Source: CAVRTM01 sp963696105
Lineage (GTDB): Bacteria > Actinomycetota > Actinomycetes > Actinomycetales > Dermatophilaceae
Direction of reading: 5' to 3'
NCBI GenBank assembly: GCA_963696105.1
Contig: CAVOIP010000005.1
Coordinates: forward strand, 310,001 to 374,000
DNA: 64,000 bases
Within the stretch, counting starts at the first letter, position 1. The number at the start of each line of letters is the position of its first letter. A program made the position numbers and the translations under genes. Positions 29,820 to 39,843 of the stretch are shown in pieces. The notes under the pieces are model-generated. The model made no database searches and was not told where the DNA came from. It saw nothing but the letters and a program-made list of their open reading frames with translations.

Positions 29820-31268
29820 CAGGCTTCTCCTCGGACGATCGAGAGCACATCGTCGCGCACCCGCGCCATGGTCTCCTCATCGGCCGCCTCGACGTTGAGC
29901 CGCAGCAACGGCTCGGTGTTGCTCGCCCGCAGGTTGAACCACCACATCGGCGTCCCCTGGGAGGTGACGGTCAGCCCGTCCAGCTCATCGAACGTCACGT
30001 CCTGGCCGGATGCCCAGTCGCGGACGGCGGCGGTGGCGGCACCGGCGTCGGCGACCGTGGAGTTGATCTCCCCCGAGGCGTGGTAGCGGCTGAACTCGGC
30101 CACCAGCTCGGACAGCGGGCCGTCCTGCTCACCGAGCGCAGCCAGGACGTGCATGGCGGCGAGCATGCCGGTGTCGGCGTACCAGAAGTCGCGGAAGTAG
30201 TAGTGCGCCGAGTGCTCCCCGCCGAACACCGCCTTGTGGCGCGCCATCTCGCCCTTGATGAAGGAGTGGCCGACCCGGGTCCGGACCGGTCGCGCGCCGC
30301 GCTCGCGGATGATCTCGGGGACGGCCGCGGAGGAGATGACGTTGTGGACCACGGCCACGTCCCCGGCGTCCAGGCCGGCGGCCTGTTCCTTGGCGATCTC
30401 GCGGGTGGCGACCAGCGCCGTGATGGCGCTGGGGCTGACCGGCATCCCTCGCTCGTCCACCACGAAGCACCGGTCCGCGTCGCCGTCGAAGGCGAGCCCG
30501 ATGTCGGCGCCGTGCTCGACGACCGCCGCGCTGCAGGTCGACGCAGGTTCTCCGGCTCCAGCGGGTTGGCCTCGTGGTTGGGGAACGTGCCGTCCAGCTC
30601 GAAGTACAGCGGTACGACGTCCAGCGGCAACCGCGGCAGCGCCGTCGGGACGCCGTCGGCCGAGCCGAGCACGGCCGGGACGGTGTGCCCGCCCATGCCG
30701 TTGCCGGCGTCCACGACCACCTTGAGCGGGCGCGACCCGGACAGGTCCACCAGCCCGCGCAGGAACGCCGCGTAGTCGCCCAGCAGGTCGCGCTCGGTCG
30801 ACCGTGCCGGCCGCCGCCTCGTCGGCAGGGCTGCCCGCGCCGGTGTCGAGCAGCTGCTGGGCGAGGTCGCGGACCTCGGCCAGGCCGCTGTCCTGCCCCA
30901 CCGGACGCGCCTGTGACCGGCAGAGCTTGATCCCGTTGTAGCGAGCCGGGTTGTGGCTGGCGGTGAACATCGCGCCCGGCACCCCGAGCGCGCCGCTGGC
31001 GTAGTACAGGCCGTCGGTGGAGCAGAGCCCGATCAGGGTGACGTCGAGGCCGTGCGCTGCGGCGCCGCGCGGCGAACGCCCGGGCCAGGTCAGGCGAGGA
31101 GGGACGCATGTCGTGGCCGACCACGATCGACTCGGCCCCGTCGGGGAGCGCCACGACGGTGGCGAAGGCCGACCCGATGGCCGTGGCCACGGCGTCGTTC
31201 AGCTGCTCGGGCACCAGCCCTCGCACGTCGTACGCCTTGATGAACTCGGACAGGTTGGGCGTGCTCAC
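29819..31268 (-). pseudogene. manB: Phosphomannomutase/phosphoglucomutase ManB, frame broken at three places
   Basis: The full enzyme can be pieced together over 1450 bases. GTG at 31266-31268 starts STPNLSEFIKAYDVRGLVPEQL; the active-site loop FTASHNPARYNGIKL, the metal loop GLAFDGDADRCFVVD and the C-terminal sugar-phosphate loop LRASNTEPLLRLNVEA are all present. The frame changes near 31069, near 30800 and twice close together near 30530 and 30543; each change is repaired by removing one base. ManB interconverts mannose 6- and 1-phosphate for GDP-mannose and mannolipids. Since such genes are normally kept, extra bases in the sequence are more likely than real loss. It lies in a row with the isomerase and the Trm112-like gene. 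Confidence 0.85.
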
Positions 31269-31332
31269 GGCAACGACCCTAGTGGGCGCGGACGCCGGCT
31301 GCCCGCACTTCCGGGGGCCGGCGCGCGGCGGC

Positions 31333-31701
31333 TCAGCTGTCGCGCAGGATCCGCAGGTGACCGCGCCGGCCGACCTCGACGGTGCCGGGCTCGGCGGGTG
31401 GACTGGCTGCCGGCCGCTGCCCGGCGCGGGGCCGTCCCGCCTCACGCACCGCGTCGGCCAGCGCGAGCAGGTCGTCCGGGCTGGGGCCGGGGTCCACGAA
31501 CTCGCTGGTCAGCCGGACGACGTCCCAGCCTCGTGGCGCGGTCAGCCGCTCGGCGTGGGCCGCGCACAGGTCGTAGGTGTGGGGTTCGGCGTAGGTGGCC
31601 AACGGGCCCAGCACGGCGGTCTGGTCGGAGTAGACGTAGGTCAGGGTCGCGATGGCACTGCCACCACACGCGGTGCGGGAACAACGACGCGACAGGCTCA
31701 C
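31333..31701 (-). CDS. DUF3499 protein
   Basis: 122 residues. The start RRCSRTACGGSAIATLTYVYSDQTAVLGPLA and YDLCAAHAERLTAPRGWDVVRL are the DUF3499 pattern, with three or four cysteines and a His that could bind a metal. The family is confined to Actinobacteria and has no known function. It is conserved next to manB. It is divergent from the metallopeptidase-like gene across 60 bases. Confidence 0.88.
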   Translation of the reverse strand: MSLSRRCSRTACGGSAIATLTYVYSDQTAVLGPLATYAEPHTYDLCAAHAERLTAPRGWDVVRLTSEFVDPGPSPDDLLALADAVREAGRPRAGQRPAASPPAEPGTVEVGRRGHLRILRDS

Positions 31702-31761
31702 GATGGGACTGTAGTCGCCGTACCCGACCGGCGCCCAGGCACCACGCCGTACGGTGGTGCC

Positions 31762-32199
31762 ATGAGCAGCGGTCGGCCCCCCTCACGCGCCCGGCGCGAC
31801 CGTCACGGTCGTGGTGCCCGGGGGCCGCTGGCCTGGCCGCCGGTCCCGGCGATGACGTCGCGGTCGGTGCAGTTCGACGAGCTGGTCCTCGACGCCGCCA
31901 CCCGGCTGGAGACCCGCGTGGGCCAGGAGCTCGGCGACGTGGAGTTCGCCGTCGAGGACGTGCCCCCGGGCGACGCCGCCCCGTGGGAGGCGGCCGACAT
32001 CCCGCTGGGCCGGCTGTTCGCCGCGCACGGCAAGGTGCCGGCGCGGATCGTGGTCTACCGGCGGCCGGTCGAGACCCGCGCCAACGACCGGCGCGAGCTG
32101 GTGGGCCTCGTCAACGACGTGGTCGTGGAGCAGGTCGCCGCGATGCTCGAGGTCGACCCGCACGAGCTCGACCCGGGGTACGAGTCCGGCGAGCCCTGA
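31762..32199 (+). CDS. Metallopeptidase-family (zincin-like) protein without a visible HExxH
   Basis: 145 residues. FDELVLDAATRLETRVGQELGDVEFAVEDVP and the tail VVVEQVAAMLEVDPHELDP match the small zincin-like family found beside DUF3499 in Actinobacteria. Bacterial relatives carry HExxH where this protein has VVVEQ, so peptidase activity is doubtful. The ATG at 31762 is the first reasonable start; a second at 31852 is also possible (MTSRSVQF). A strong hairpin follows. Confidence 0.8.
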   Translation: MSSGRPPSRARRDRHGRGARGPLAWPPVPAMTSRSVQFDELVLDAATRLETRVGQELGDVEFAVEDVPPGDAAPWEAADIPLGRLFAAHGKVPARIVVYRRPVETRANDRRELVGLVNDVVVEQVAAMLEVDPHELDPGYESGEP

Positions 32200-32200
32200 C

Positions 32201-32247
32201 CCCGCTCCCGGGTGGCCGGGCTGCAGGCCGGCCCACCCGGGAGCGGG
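32201..32247. terminator. Long hairpin between convergent genes
   Basis: CCCGCTCCCGGGTGG pairs with CCACCCGGGAGCGGG, with further pairing GCCGG/CCGGC inward, immediately after the stop at 32199 and just before the DUF5719 stop at 32248. It can terminate both strands. Confidence 0.85.
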
Positions 32248-33741
32248 TCAGCCCTGCTGCGGGCGCACCTGCACCGGCCGCTCGGTGAGCGGCAGGTCCA
32301 GCAGGGGCGTGCTGCTCAGCAGAACGCCGAGCGCGTCCGTCTGCCAGGTCACGACACCGGCGCGCACCGTGCCCGCGGTCGGGCGGACCCACACCGACGT
32401 GGCTCCGGCCAGCGGCACGGAGGCGACCCCGTCGGACGGCACCGCCACGGTCCGGGTGGACGCGCGTCCGCGGGTGTCGACCACGGTCACCGCGGCCGAG
32501 CCGGCACGGCCGGTGGCGGCGAGGTCGAGCCCCGCGGCGATTCCCTTGGTGCCCGGGTTGCGCAGGACCACGCCCGCGAGCCGGGTGATGGCCGGGGTGG
32601 AGCTGGACCAGGCCAGGTCCGAGGGGCCCTTCGGCTTCGCCCGTCGCTCGACCATGGCCGCCGCGACCACGGGCACGTCGGCCCTCACCTGCACGGCGTA
32701 GCTGCCACGGGGCAGGCCGCTCAGGTCGATGTCGCGGCTGCTGTGCCCGGCGACCCGTACGACCGCGTCCCGTGGGACGGGGCGCGGGCCGCCGGCGGTC
32801 AGCACGCGGGTCTGGACGACGGCCTCGTCGGCCCCGGGCACGGCGATCCGCACGCTGGCGGCCCCGTCGACCCGGACCGCCGGGACCACCTGCTCGCGCG
32901 AGGGATCGGCGGCCGGAGCCGCGTCGTCACCGCCGCGCGGCACGACGCCGTCCAGCCAGGTGTCGTCGAGGACCGCCGCGACCTCTCCACCGGAGGCGAC
33001 CACGTGCAGGACCGGGACGTTCTCCTGGCCGGCGATCGCGTCGAGCAGCACCACGGTGCGTCCGTACGGCGCCACGACCACGCCCCTGCCGTTGGGCGAC
33101 GGCACCGGCCCCCGGGCGCCGAGCACGTCGAGGTCGACCGTCACGGCGTTCGGGCCCGGGTTGGTCAGCACGACCCGCTCACGCCGGCCGGGCTGGGCCC
33201 CCCCGGCCAGGAGCCAGGCCTCTGCCGCTGCGGGGCCGCAGGCGGTCGTGACCAGGCCCCGGCCGTCACCGGAACCGGTCAGCGACCGCTGCAGCGCCAC
33301 CGCGCCCGGGGCCAGGGCGCCCGTGCCGTCCAGGGCCGCCGACGTGGCGGAGCTGAGGTAGGCGGTGACCACCTTGCCGCGATCGCGGTCGCCGCCGGAC
33401 AACGGCGTCGCCAGGCTGGCCTTGCCCGGCAGCGCCGAGAAGGCCAACGTGCCCCCGCCGGCACCAGCGGACCCCGCGGGCAGGGCCGCAGCCGGGGGTG
33501 TCGCGGCGAGCAGGTCGACCCGCCCGTGGGAGGCGGACGTCCCGGGCAGACCGGCGACGCCGAGGTCCTGCGGGCCCGGGCACACGGTGGTGCTGCTGGT
33601 CAGTGCGACGGCACGGGCCGCGGGGACGACATCGCGGGCAGCGGGGGCGGACACGTCCAGGGACCCGGGCAGCCGGCTCGCGCCGACCACCAGGCCCGAC
33701 CCGACAGCCGCCACGGCAACAACACGGACCAGACCCTTCAT
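32248..33741 (-). CDS. DUF5719 secreted protein
   Basis: 497 residues. One N-terminal membrane segment or signal (GLVRVVAVAAVGSGLVVGASRL) is followed by a beta-rich extracytoplasmic body with repeated VxxxxxG patterns. The family accompanies the large GT2 membrane protein in Actinobacteria and has no known activity. Its ATG at 33739-33741 lies inside the GT2 stop (ATGA), so the two are likely made together. Only the last gene of this pair is intact in frame. Confidence 0.85.
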   Translation of the reverse strand: MKGLVRVVAVAAVGSGLVVGASRLPGSLDVSAPAARDVVPAARAVALTSSTTVCPGPQDLGVAGLPGTSASHGRVDLLAATPPAAALPAGSAGAGGGTLAFSALPGKASLATPLSGGDRDRGKVVTAYLSSATSAALDGTGALAPGAVALQRSLTGSGDGRGLVTTACGPAAAEAWLLAGGAQPGRRERVVLTNPGPNAVTVDLDVLGARGPVPSPNGRGVVVAPYGRTVVLLDAIAGQENVPVLHVVASGGEVAAVLDDTWLDGVVPRGGDDAAPAADPSREQVVPAVRVDGAASVRIAVPGADEAVVQTRVLTAGGPRPVPRDAVVRVAGHSSRDIDLSGLPRGSYAVQVRADVPVVAAAMVERRAKPKGPSDLAWSSSTPAITRLAGVVLRNPGTKGIAAGLDLAATGRAGSAAVTVVDTRGRASTRTVAVPSDGVASVPLAGATSVWVRPTAGTVRAGVVTWQTDALGVLLSSTPLLDLPLTERPVQVRPQQG

Positions 33742-36700
33742 GACGCCCTCCTCGAGCGGCGGCGGCCGAACGGCAACGCCAGGAACACGACCAGGGCCAG
33801 CAGGGCAGCCTGGCCCCGGCGCCACCACGGCGTGGTCGGCGAGACCTCGATGTCCAGCCGTCCGGCGACGGCCGGCACCGCGTAGGTCGGCTGGCTGCGC
33901 CCCGGCAGCGCGTGGAGCTCCCGGCCGGCGTAGCGGACGTGGGCGTGCCGGAGCCCAGCCCTGCGGCTCGGCGACGACGAGCAGCCGGCCGGCTGCACCG
34001 GCGGGCAGGCGCACGGCGGTGCCGGCGTGGTCTCCGGACACGTCAACGGGCTGCAGCAGCTGCCCCTGCGCGGTCTGCAGCCGGGCCCGGGCGGACGGCA
34101 CCGTGGCACCGGCGGCCGCCCCCTGCCGGGGAAGCACGCGCCAGAGCATCAGGTCGCGCTGGTCACCCAGCCGGATGAGCCCGGCCGTCGAGTCCAGCCG
34201 CAGCAGGCGGTCCGGGTCGGGCCGGCCCTCGAGCGCCACGAAGCCGATGCCGAGGTCGGCGAGGCGGGTGCGGGCCAGGTTGGCGTCCGCGGCCGGCCCG
34301 ACGGTGACCGTGGCCTGTACGGCGGCCTGCAGCGCAGGGTCGCTCGGGGCCGGTCCCGGCAACGGGCGCACGACCGGGCCCGGCTCGCGGCCGACGACGC
34401 GGTAGCGCACCGGGGTGCCGTCGCCGGAGAGGACGAGCATGCGCGCGGCCAGCGGTCCGGTCGCCTGGTCGGCGACGACCGCGGGGACGGCGTCCTGCTG
34501 CGGTCGCACGGCGGCCGGACCTCCCTGCCACGCGGCGACCGCGGCCGACGCCAGCACGCCCAGCCCCGCGACGGCGACCAGGGCGACCGCGAGCACGCGG
34601 CGGGCGCCCCAGCCCGACGGCAGGCGCCGCGAGAGTCCGTCCAGGCCGAGCAGCGCCGCGAACAGCAGGCACAGCGCCCACAGGTCCAGACCCGTACCGG
34701 GCCAGGCAGTGACCTCGAGCGCCGCCGCGGGGTCGGTCGCGAGGACGAGGTGCGGGGCGAGCAGGCCGAGGGCCAGGCCCGTCAGCCCCAGTACGGCCAG
34801 CGAGGTCATCGTCCCGGACGCCCGGTCCTTGCGCAGCATCGCCACCAGGCCGGCCAGCAGCACCGGCACCGACAGCAGCAGCATCCAGGAGGCGGCGCCG
34901 TCGGGGTGCAGCAGCACCAGCTGCCAGGGGGGTGGCGGGGTGCTGCCGCGGACCGCGAGGCCGGGACCGGTGAGCAGGACCCGCCAGTCGTCCCGGACGG
35001 AGGTCAGCCACGGCCCGAGCAGGAGCGGGGGCACGACGGCGAGGACCGCCGCCCGCACGCGCAGCGCACGCGGGCCGCGGACCAGCAGCACCACCGCGCC
35101 GAGCACGGCAAGCACCAGCAGGGGTGGACAGAAGGCGCCCAGGACGGCGACGGCGAGCGCGGTCGCAGCGGTGCCCGACGTGCCGGCCCGTCCCGTCGCG
35201 ACGCGAAGGTAGCCCGCGAGGACCAGGGGCAGCAGCAGGTGCGCCACGACGGCGCCGAGCCGCCCGGCGCCGACGGCGGCGGTCAGCGTCGCCAGCGTTC
35301 CCCACGCCAGGGCGGCCCACGCCCGGGGCCACCGGGCGGGCGTGACGGCCCTGCCGCCGACGTAGGCGCTGGCGGCCGACAGCGGCATGGCGGCCAGCAG
35401 GAGCCAGGCGATCGCGACCGCGGCGGGAGCACCGGCCGGGTCCACGAACGGGGTGCGGGCGACCAGCCAGGCGAGGCCGGCGAGCACCGCGAGGTAGGGC
35501 GCCGACTGCCCGGGGGCGCCGAGGCCAGGCCCGTGCCATCCGTCCACGAAGGCGTGCCACAGCCCGGCGGCGTCCGCGGACAGGCCCGCGAGCTCGCCGC
35601 CGACCAGGCCCTGGCGAGCCGTCAGCGCGCCCGCGCCCAGCAGGCCCCGCCAACAGGCGACCGCGACGACGAGGGTGGCCAGCACGGCCAGGAGGCCGGG
35701 GTGGCGCGCCGCCCGGGCGGGCCACGTGGGCGGAAGGCTGGTGAGCGCCTCGGTCTCCTCGGCGACCGGCCCGGTCTCCGGGACGGCGGCTGGCGTCGCG
35801 GACTCGGTCGCCACCGGCCGGTCGGAGCCCAGGGCGTCATGGAGCCTGTCGAGGGTGGCCCGGGCGGCGGCCCGCGGCGGCACGAACAGCGCGTGCAGGT
35901 CGCGGCCCCGGACCCGTCGCTGGCCGCGGGCGCGCCACCGGGCACCGATCATCTGCCACGGGTGCAGGAGGGCCTCGACGTCGGCCAGCTCGGCCCGGGC
36001 CCGTCGCGGTCGCTTGAGCAGGAGCAGCAGCAGGCAGGAGCCGACGGCGGACAGGAGGATCCACAGCGCGAGCAGCGGCGCGGCCGCCAGCGGGCTGCGG
36101 GCCAGGGCGACCTGCCGCTCCTGTCGGCGCTCGGCGCGCCGTACGGCCTGCGTGTCGCCGTCGCCAGCACGCGTCCCCGCCGGGGGCGCAGCGGCCTCGC
36201 GCACCTGCGCGGCGGGGACCACCACGACCCGGTGGCCGGCCAGGTGCGCGCGCCAGCACAGGTCCAGGTCATCGGCGTGAGGAGCGAAGGCCGGTTCGAA
36301 GCCGCCGAGGGCGGTGAAGACGTCGCGGCGCACGAGCATGCCGGAGCTGCTGACGCCGAGGACGTCGCTCGGTGAGTCGTGCTGGCCCTGGTCGGGCTCG
36401 CCGACGGCGGGGCCTCCGACGCGGCGTCCGCCGCGGGTGACGGACCGGCCGACCTCCCGCAGGCGCCCCTCGTCCGACCAGGTGGTGAGCTTGGGTCCGG
36501 CGATGCCGATCGCCCGCGACTGCCGGGCGGCGTCGAGCATCAGCTGCGAGCGCCGACGCGGCCGGCGCGCCGTCGTCGCGCAGCAGCCACAGCCAGTCGA
36601 GGGCGGACGCGGCTGCGCCGTCGGCGTCAAGGCGGGCGACCGCCAGGGCGACGCAGCCGCCGAACGTGGTGGACGGCTCGGCTCGCAGCACGTCGACCGG

Positions 36701-36936
36701 GGCGCCCACCCCGCCGAGGCTCGCGGCGTCGGCGGTCAGGTCGGTGCCGCTGCCGGCGGGCGCGGGCGTCGACCACCACCAGGCGGTCCGGCCGGCGGCG
36801 CTGGCGGGCAAGGGCGCTCGAGGGTCTGCGCCAGCCACGGCGCGCCATGGCGGACGACGAGGACCGCGGAGACGCTCGCCGGGCCGGCCGGGGCCGGGGT
36901 CGAGGAGGTGGACGTGCGGGGAGGAGCGATGGTCAT
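33738..36936 (-). pseudogene. Large family-2 glycosyltransferase with membrane domain, frame broken in four places
   Basis: About 1065 codons. The GT-A domain appears in pieces: VSAVLVVRHGAPWLAQTL, RPDRLVVVDA, DGAAASALDWLWLLRDDGAP (the DD site), then VSSSGMLVRRDVFTALGGFEPAF and HADDLDLCWRAHLAG, the usual ED/DD and acceptor motifs. A membrane part of about 12 segments follows, with a C-terminal extracytoplasmic tail. Frame changes near 36817, 36764, 36550 and 33955 are each repaired by dropping one base; the last one restores the tail RHAHVRYAGREL through a final hydrophobic segment and basic end. The ATG at 36934-36936 has no strong ribosome site. It probably builds an exported glycan; the sugar is unknown. 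Confidence 0.8.
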
Positions 36937-36991
36937 CAGTTACGGAGCCAGAGTCTCGGGAGTGCAGGGCCCCGTCGCGGTACGGGCTGGA

Positions 36992-37265
36992 CTAGACGGC
37001 ACGCTTCTTCAGCTTGCGTCGTTCGCGCTCGGACAGCCCACCCCAGATGCCGAAGCGCTCGTCGTGGGCCAGGGCGTACTCCAGGCACTCGGACCGGACG
37101 TCGCAGCCGACGCAGACCTTCTTGGCCTCGCGGGTCGAGCCGCCCTTCTCGGGGAAGAACGCCTCGGGGTCGGTCTGCGCGCACAGCGCGCGCTCCTGCC
37201 AGGACAGCTCGTCCTGGGTCCTCGCGCGATGTCGGTCGTTGCGTGATCAGTAGTAGCTCGTGCAC
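36992..37265 (-). pseudogene. whiB: WhiB-type iron-sulfur regulator (WhiB2/WhmD-like), one frame change near its start
   Basis: The frame ending at TAG 36992-36994 encodes DELSWQERALCAQTDPEAFF, then KKVCVGCDVRSEC, and FGIWGGLSERERRKLKKRAV: four cysteines in the C-x(n)-C-x2-C-x5-C layout and the GIWGG turn of Wbl proteins. It has no start codon before a TGA. The GTG at 37263-37265, with GGAGGGG upstream, opens HELLLITQRPTSRED in the neighbouring frame, which joins if one C is removed from the CCC at 37216-37218. WhiB2 is essential for septation in mycobacteria, so a base error is likely. It lies next to cofD as whiB2 lies next to fbiA. Confidence 0.88.
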
Positions 37266-37669
37266 GGCCCCTCCTCGACCCTTCAGTCGCCAGCACTGCG
37301 TTGACCGCGCTGCCGGGCAGCGCAGCTCATGACCCGCTCGGCGCCCGCGATGAACCATCGGGGGTGGGCCCAGCGTTGAACGCTTCCGGACGCCCGGCTG
37401 CATGACAACAATGGAATTACACGCGTGTCATACGGCGGAAGTCAAGCCAATCTCTGATATCTAGACGGAACAAAAAGACACGATAGGCGCCTGAAACGGG
37501 CATTTGCGACCTCTCGGCCATCTCCACACCAGCTCACCGACATGGTCCGCCGTCCTCAGCCGACGAACGGAGGGCGCGTACGCCGCACGGCGTACGTGAC
37601 GTCCGGCACAAGGATGACGTCCGGCGGCCCGCTGGGCCTGCGGTGTCCGGTGGCTGGAACACTGCTCCC
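37266..37669. other. 404-base divergent gap between whiB and cofD
   Basis: This gap contains the whiB promoter described separately and an AT-richer patch (37410-37510) unusual for the window. No further open frame with a credible start is seen on either strand. A promoter for cofD is expected in the right part but none is clear. Confidence 0.5.
37416..37445 (-). promoter_or_regulatory. Probable whiB promoter with a palindrome at the -10 element
   Basis: Reading leftward, TTGACT (37440-37445) and TGTAAT (37416-37421) are separated by 18 bases, a good primary-sigma promoter. The palindrome ACACGCGTGT (37419-37428) overlaps the -10 and could be an operator. The site is about 150 bases upstream of the whiB GTG. 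Confidence 0.6.
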
Positions 37670-38655
37670 ATGCGCATCACCGCCCTGGCCGGCGGCGTCG
37701 GCGGAGCGCGCTTCCTGCGCGGCCTGCTGGCCCACCTCGACCGCACGCCGGCGCTCGCCGACTCGACCGTCACCGTCATCGGCAACACCGGCGACGACAT
37801 CACCCTGTTCGGCCTGCGGGTCTGCCCGGACCTCGACACCGTGATGTACACGCTCGGCGGCGGGATCAACGAGGAGCAGGGCTGGGGGCGCGCCGAGGAG
37901 ACGCACGCCGTCCAGGAGGAGCTCGCCGCGTACGGGCCGTAGCCGCAGTGGTTCGGCCTGGGTGACCGCGACGTCGGCACGCACGTCGTCCGCAGCCAGT
38001 GGCTCGGCCAGGGCGTGCCGCTCTCGGAGGTGACGGCCCGGCTGTCGCGCCCGCTGGGGGCTTTCCGAGCAGCGCGTCACGCCTGCTGCCGATGAGCGAC
38101 AGCCCGGTCGAGACCCACGTGGTGGTGGACGAGGACGACGGGCCCCGGGCGGTGCACTTCCAGGAGTGGTGGGTGCGGATGCGCGCCGCCGTTCCGGCGC
38201 AGCGGTTCGTCGCCGTCGGCATGGACCGCGCGACCGCAGCCCCCGGCGTGCTCGATGCGATCCGTGAGGCCGACGTCGTCCTGCTGCCGCCGAGCAACCC
38301 GGTCGTCTCGATCGGCATCATCCTCGGCGTGCCCGGCGTGCGCGACGCGCTGCGCGGCAGCCGGGCCCCGGTCGTCGGGGTCTCCCCGCTCATCGGCGGG
38401 GCGCCCGTGCGCGGGCACGCCGACGCCTGCCTCTCGGCGATCGGGGTCGAGTCGACCACCTCGGCCGTGGCCGGCCTCTACGCCGACTTCCTGGACGGAT
38501 GGCTCGTGGACGACGCCGACAAGGCGCTGGCCGACGCGCCCGGACGGCTGCGGGTGGTCGCCCGGCCGCTCTGGATGCACGACGTGCCGTCGACGGCGGA
38601 CATCGCCGGCGCGGCCCTGGACCTGGCGCTGAGCCTGCGCACCGACGCCGCATGA
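37670..38655 (+). pseudogene. cofD: 2-phospho-L-lactate transferase (CofD/FbiA), interrupted
   Basis: ATG at 37670 opens RITALAGGVGGARFLRGLLAHL, then TVIGNTGDDITLFGLRVCPDLDTVMYTLGG, the CofD nucleotide- and Fo-binding start. A TAG at 37940-37942 stands where Glu would be usual (YGPxPQWFGLGDRD). The frame then shifts near 38045 and near 38063, each repaired by dropping one base, to give LPMSDSPVETHVV, PPSNPVVSIGIILGVPGVRDAL and VVGVSPLIGG. The enzyme moves a lactyl- or enolpyruvyl-phosphate group onto Fo in F420 synthesis. The gene overlaps cofE by four bases (ATGA). As drawn it cannot make the enzyme. Confidence 0.88.
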
Positions 38656-39707
38656 CGCCCTCCCCCGCGCCGGTCACCCTCACCCCCCTGCTCGGCATGC
38701 CGGAGGTGCGGCCGGGAGACGACCTGGCCTCGCTGGTCCTGGACGCCGTGTCCGCGAACGGGATGGCGCTGTGCGACGGCGACCTGCTGGTCGTCTCCAG
38801 CAAGGTGGCCTCCAAGGCGCTGGGCCTGACCGCGCCGGCCGGCGACCGCGCCGCCGCCGTCCTGGGCCAGGCGCGGCGGGTCGTGGCCGAGCGGGACACC
38901 CCGCTCGGGGTGACCCGCGTCGTCGAGGCGGTCGCCGGGCCCGTCATGGCCGCGGCGGGCGTCGACGCCTCCAACACCGGCGCGGACGACGTCGTGCTCC
39001 TCCTGCCGCAGGACCCCGACGCCGTCGCCCGGGACCTGCGGGAGGCGATCCTGCGGCGGGCGCCGGGCGTCACGGTCGGGGTCCTCCTCAGCGACACCGC
39101 GGGGCGGCCGTGGCGGGTGGGGCAGACCGACTTCGCGCTCGGCTCGGCCGGGGTGCGCCTGGTGGACGACCTGCGGGGTGGCCACGACGCCGACGGACGT
39201 CCGCTGAACGTGACCGAACGCTGCGTGGGGGACGAGATCGCCGCGGCGGCGGACCTGGTCAAGGGCAAGGCCTCCGGCGTGCCGGTCGCCCTCGTCCGCG
39301 GGCTGGCGACGGCAGTGCCGACCGGGGACCTTCCCGCCGGCGCGCGGTCGCTGGTACGGACCGGCCCCTCCGACTGGTTCGGCTCCGGCCGGGTCGAGGC
39401 CGTCCGCGCGGCCCTGGGCGTCGAAGCGGGCACCGACCTGGCGGCCGAGGTAGGCATCCCGTCGGCCCTGCCGGAGCCCACGGCCGTCCGCCTCGAGCGG
39501 GCGGGGCGCGTCGCGCTGCTGGGCGTCGCCGGGGTGACGGCCTCCGCCGGCGCGGACGGCGCCACCCTGGACAGCGACGACGCGTTCACCCTCGGCGTCG
39601 CAGCCTCCCGCCTGGCGGTCGCCCTGCACGCAGAGGGCCTGTCCGCCACCGTCGGTCGGCCGCAGCCCTCCGGCGCGGGCCTGCGGGTGAGGGTTCGGCT
39701 GGGCTGA
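38652..39707 (+). CDS. fbiB: Coenzyme F420-0 gamma-glutamyl ligase (CofE/FbiB)
   Basis: 351 residues. LLGMPEVRPGDDLASLVLDA, GDLLVVSSKVASKALG, RVVEAVAGPVMAAAGVDASN and VGVLLSDTAGRPWRVGQTDFALG are the CofE ligase blocks, with GTP- and metal-binding Asp and Asn residues. It adds glutamates to F420-0. Mycobacterial FbiB has a full nitroreductase-like C-terminal domain (about 200 residues); here only about 100 residues follow the ligase domain, so it is short. The ATG lies in the cofD stop, and the pair is the F420 tail operon. Confidence 0.9.
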   Translation: MTPSPAPVTLTPLLGMPEVRPGDDLASLVLDAVSANGMALCDGDLLVVSSKVASKALGLTAPAGDRAAAVLGQARRVVAERDTPLGVTRVVEAVAGPVMAAAGVDASNTGADDVVLLLPQDPDAVARDLREAILRRAPGVTVGVLLSDTAGRPWRVGQTDFALGSAGVRLVDDLRGGHDADGRPLNVTERCVGDEIAAAADLVKGKASGVPVALVRGLATAVPTGDLPAGARSLVRTGPSDWFGSGRVEAVRAALGVEAGTDLAAEVGIPSALPEPTAVRLERAGRVALLGVAGVTASAGADGATLDSDDAFTLGVAASRLAVALHAEGLSATVGRPQPSGAGLRVRVRLG

Positions 39708-39718
39708 GGACAGGTGGC

Positions 39719-39814
39719 GGCGCGCAGACCCACCAGGTTTGCGAGGTGACGGCGCGCAGACCCGCCAGGTTTGCGCGGTGGCGGCGCGCAGACCCGGCAG
39801 GTTTGCGGGGTGCC
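39719..39814. repeat. Three 32-bp tandem repeats
   Basis: GGCGCGCAGACCC begins at 39719, 39751 and 39783, exactly 32 bases apart. Each unit continues with a two-base variable spot, CAGGTTTGCG, one variable base, GGTG. The units sit directly between the fbiB stop and the marR start. Related units lie near 28306-28360 on the other strand. Confidence 0.9.
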
Positions 39815-39843
39815 GTCACAGGGGGCGTGGGTAGGCTGCGACG

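Noticed and set aside
32248..36630. Single 1460-residue protein
   Set aside because: The frame joins the glycosyltransferase and DUF5719 only because of one extra base near 33955; an ATGA junction at 33738-33741 shows two genes.
36937..37300. Alternative frames over whiB
   Set aside because: Only the frame ending at 36992 carries the four cysteines and GIWGG; the others are shadows.
39719..39814. CRISPR array
   Set aside because: The 32-bp units abut one another without unique spacers, and no cas gene is present.
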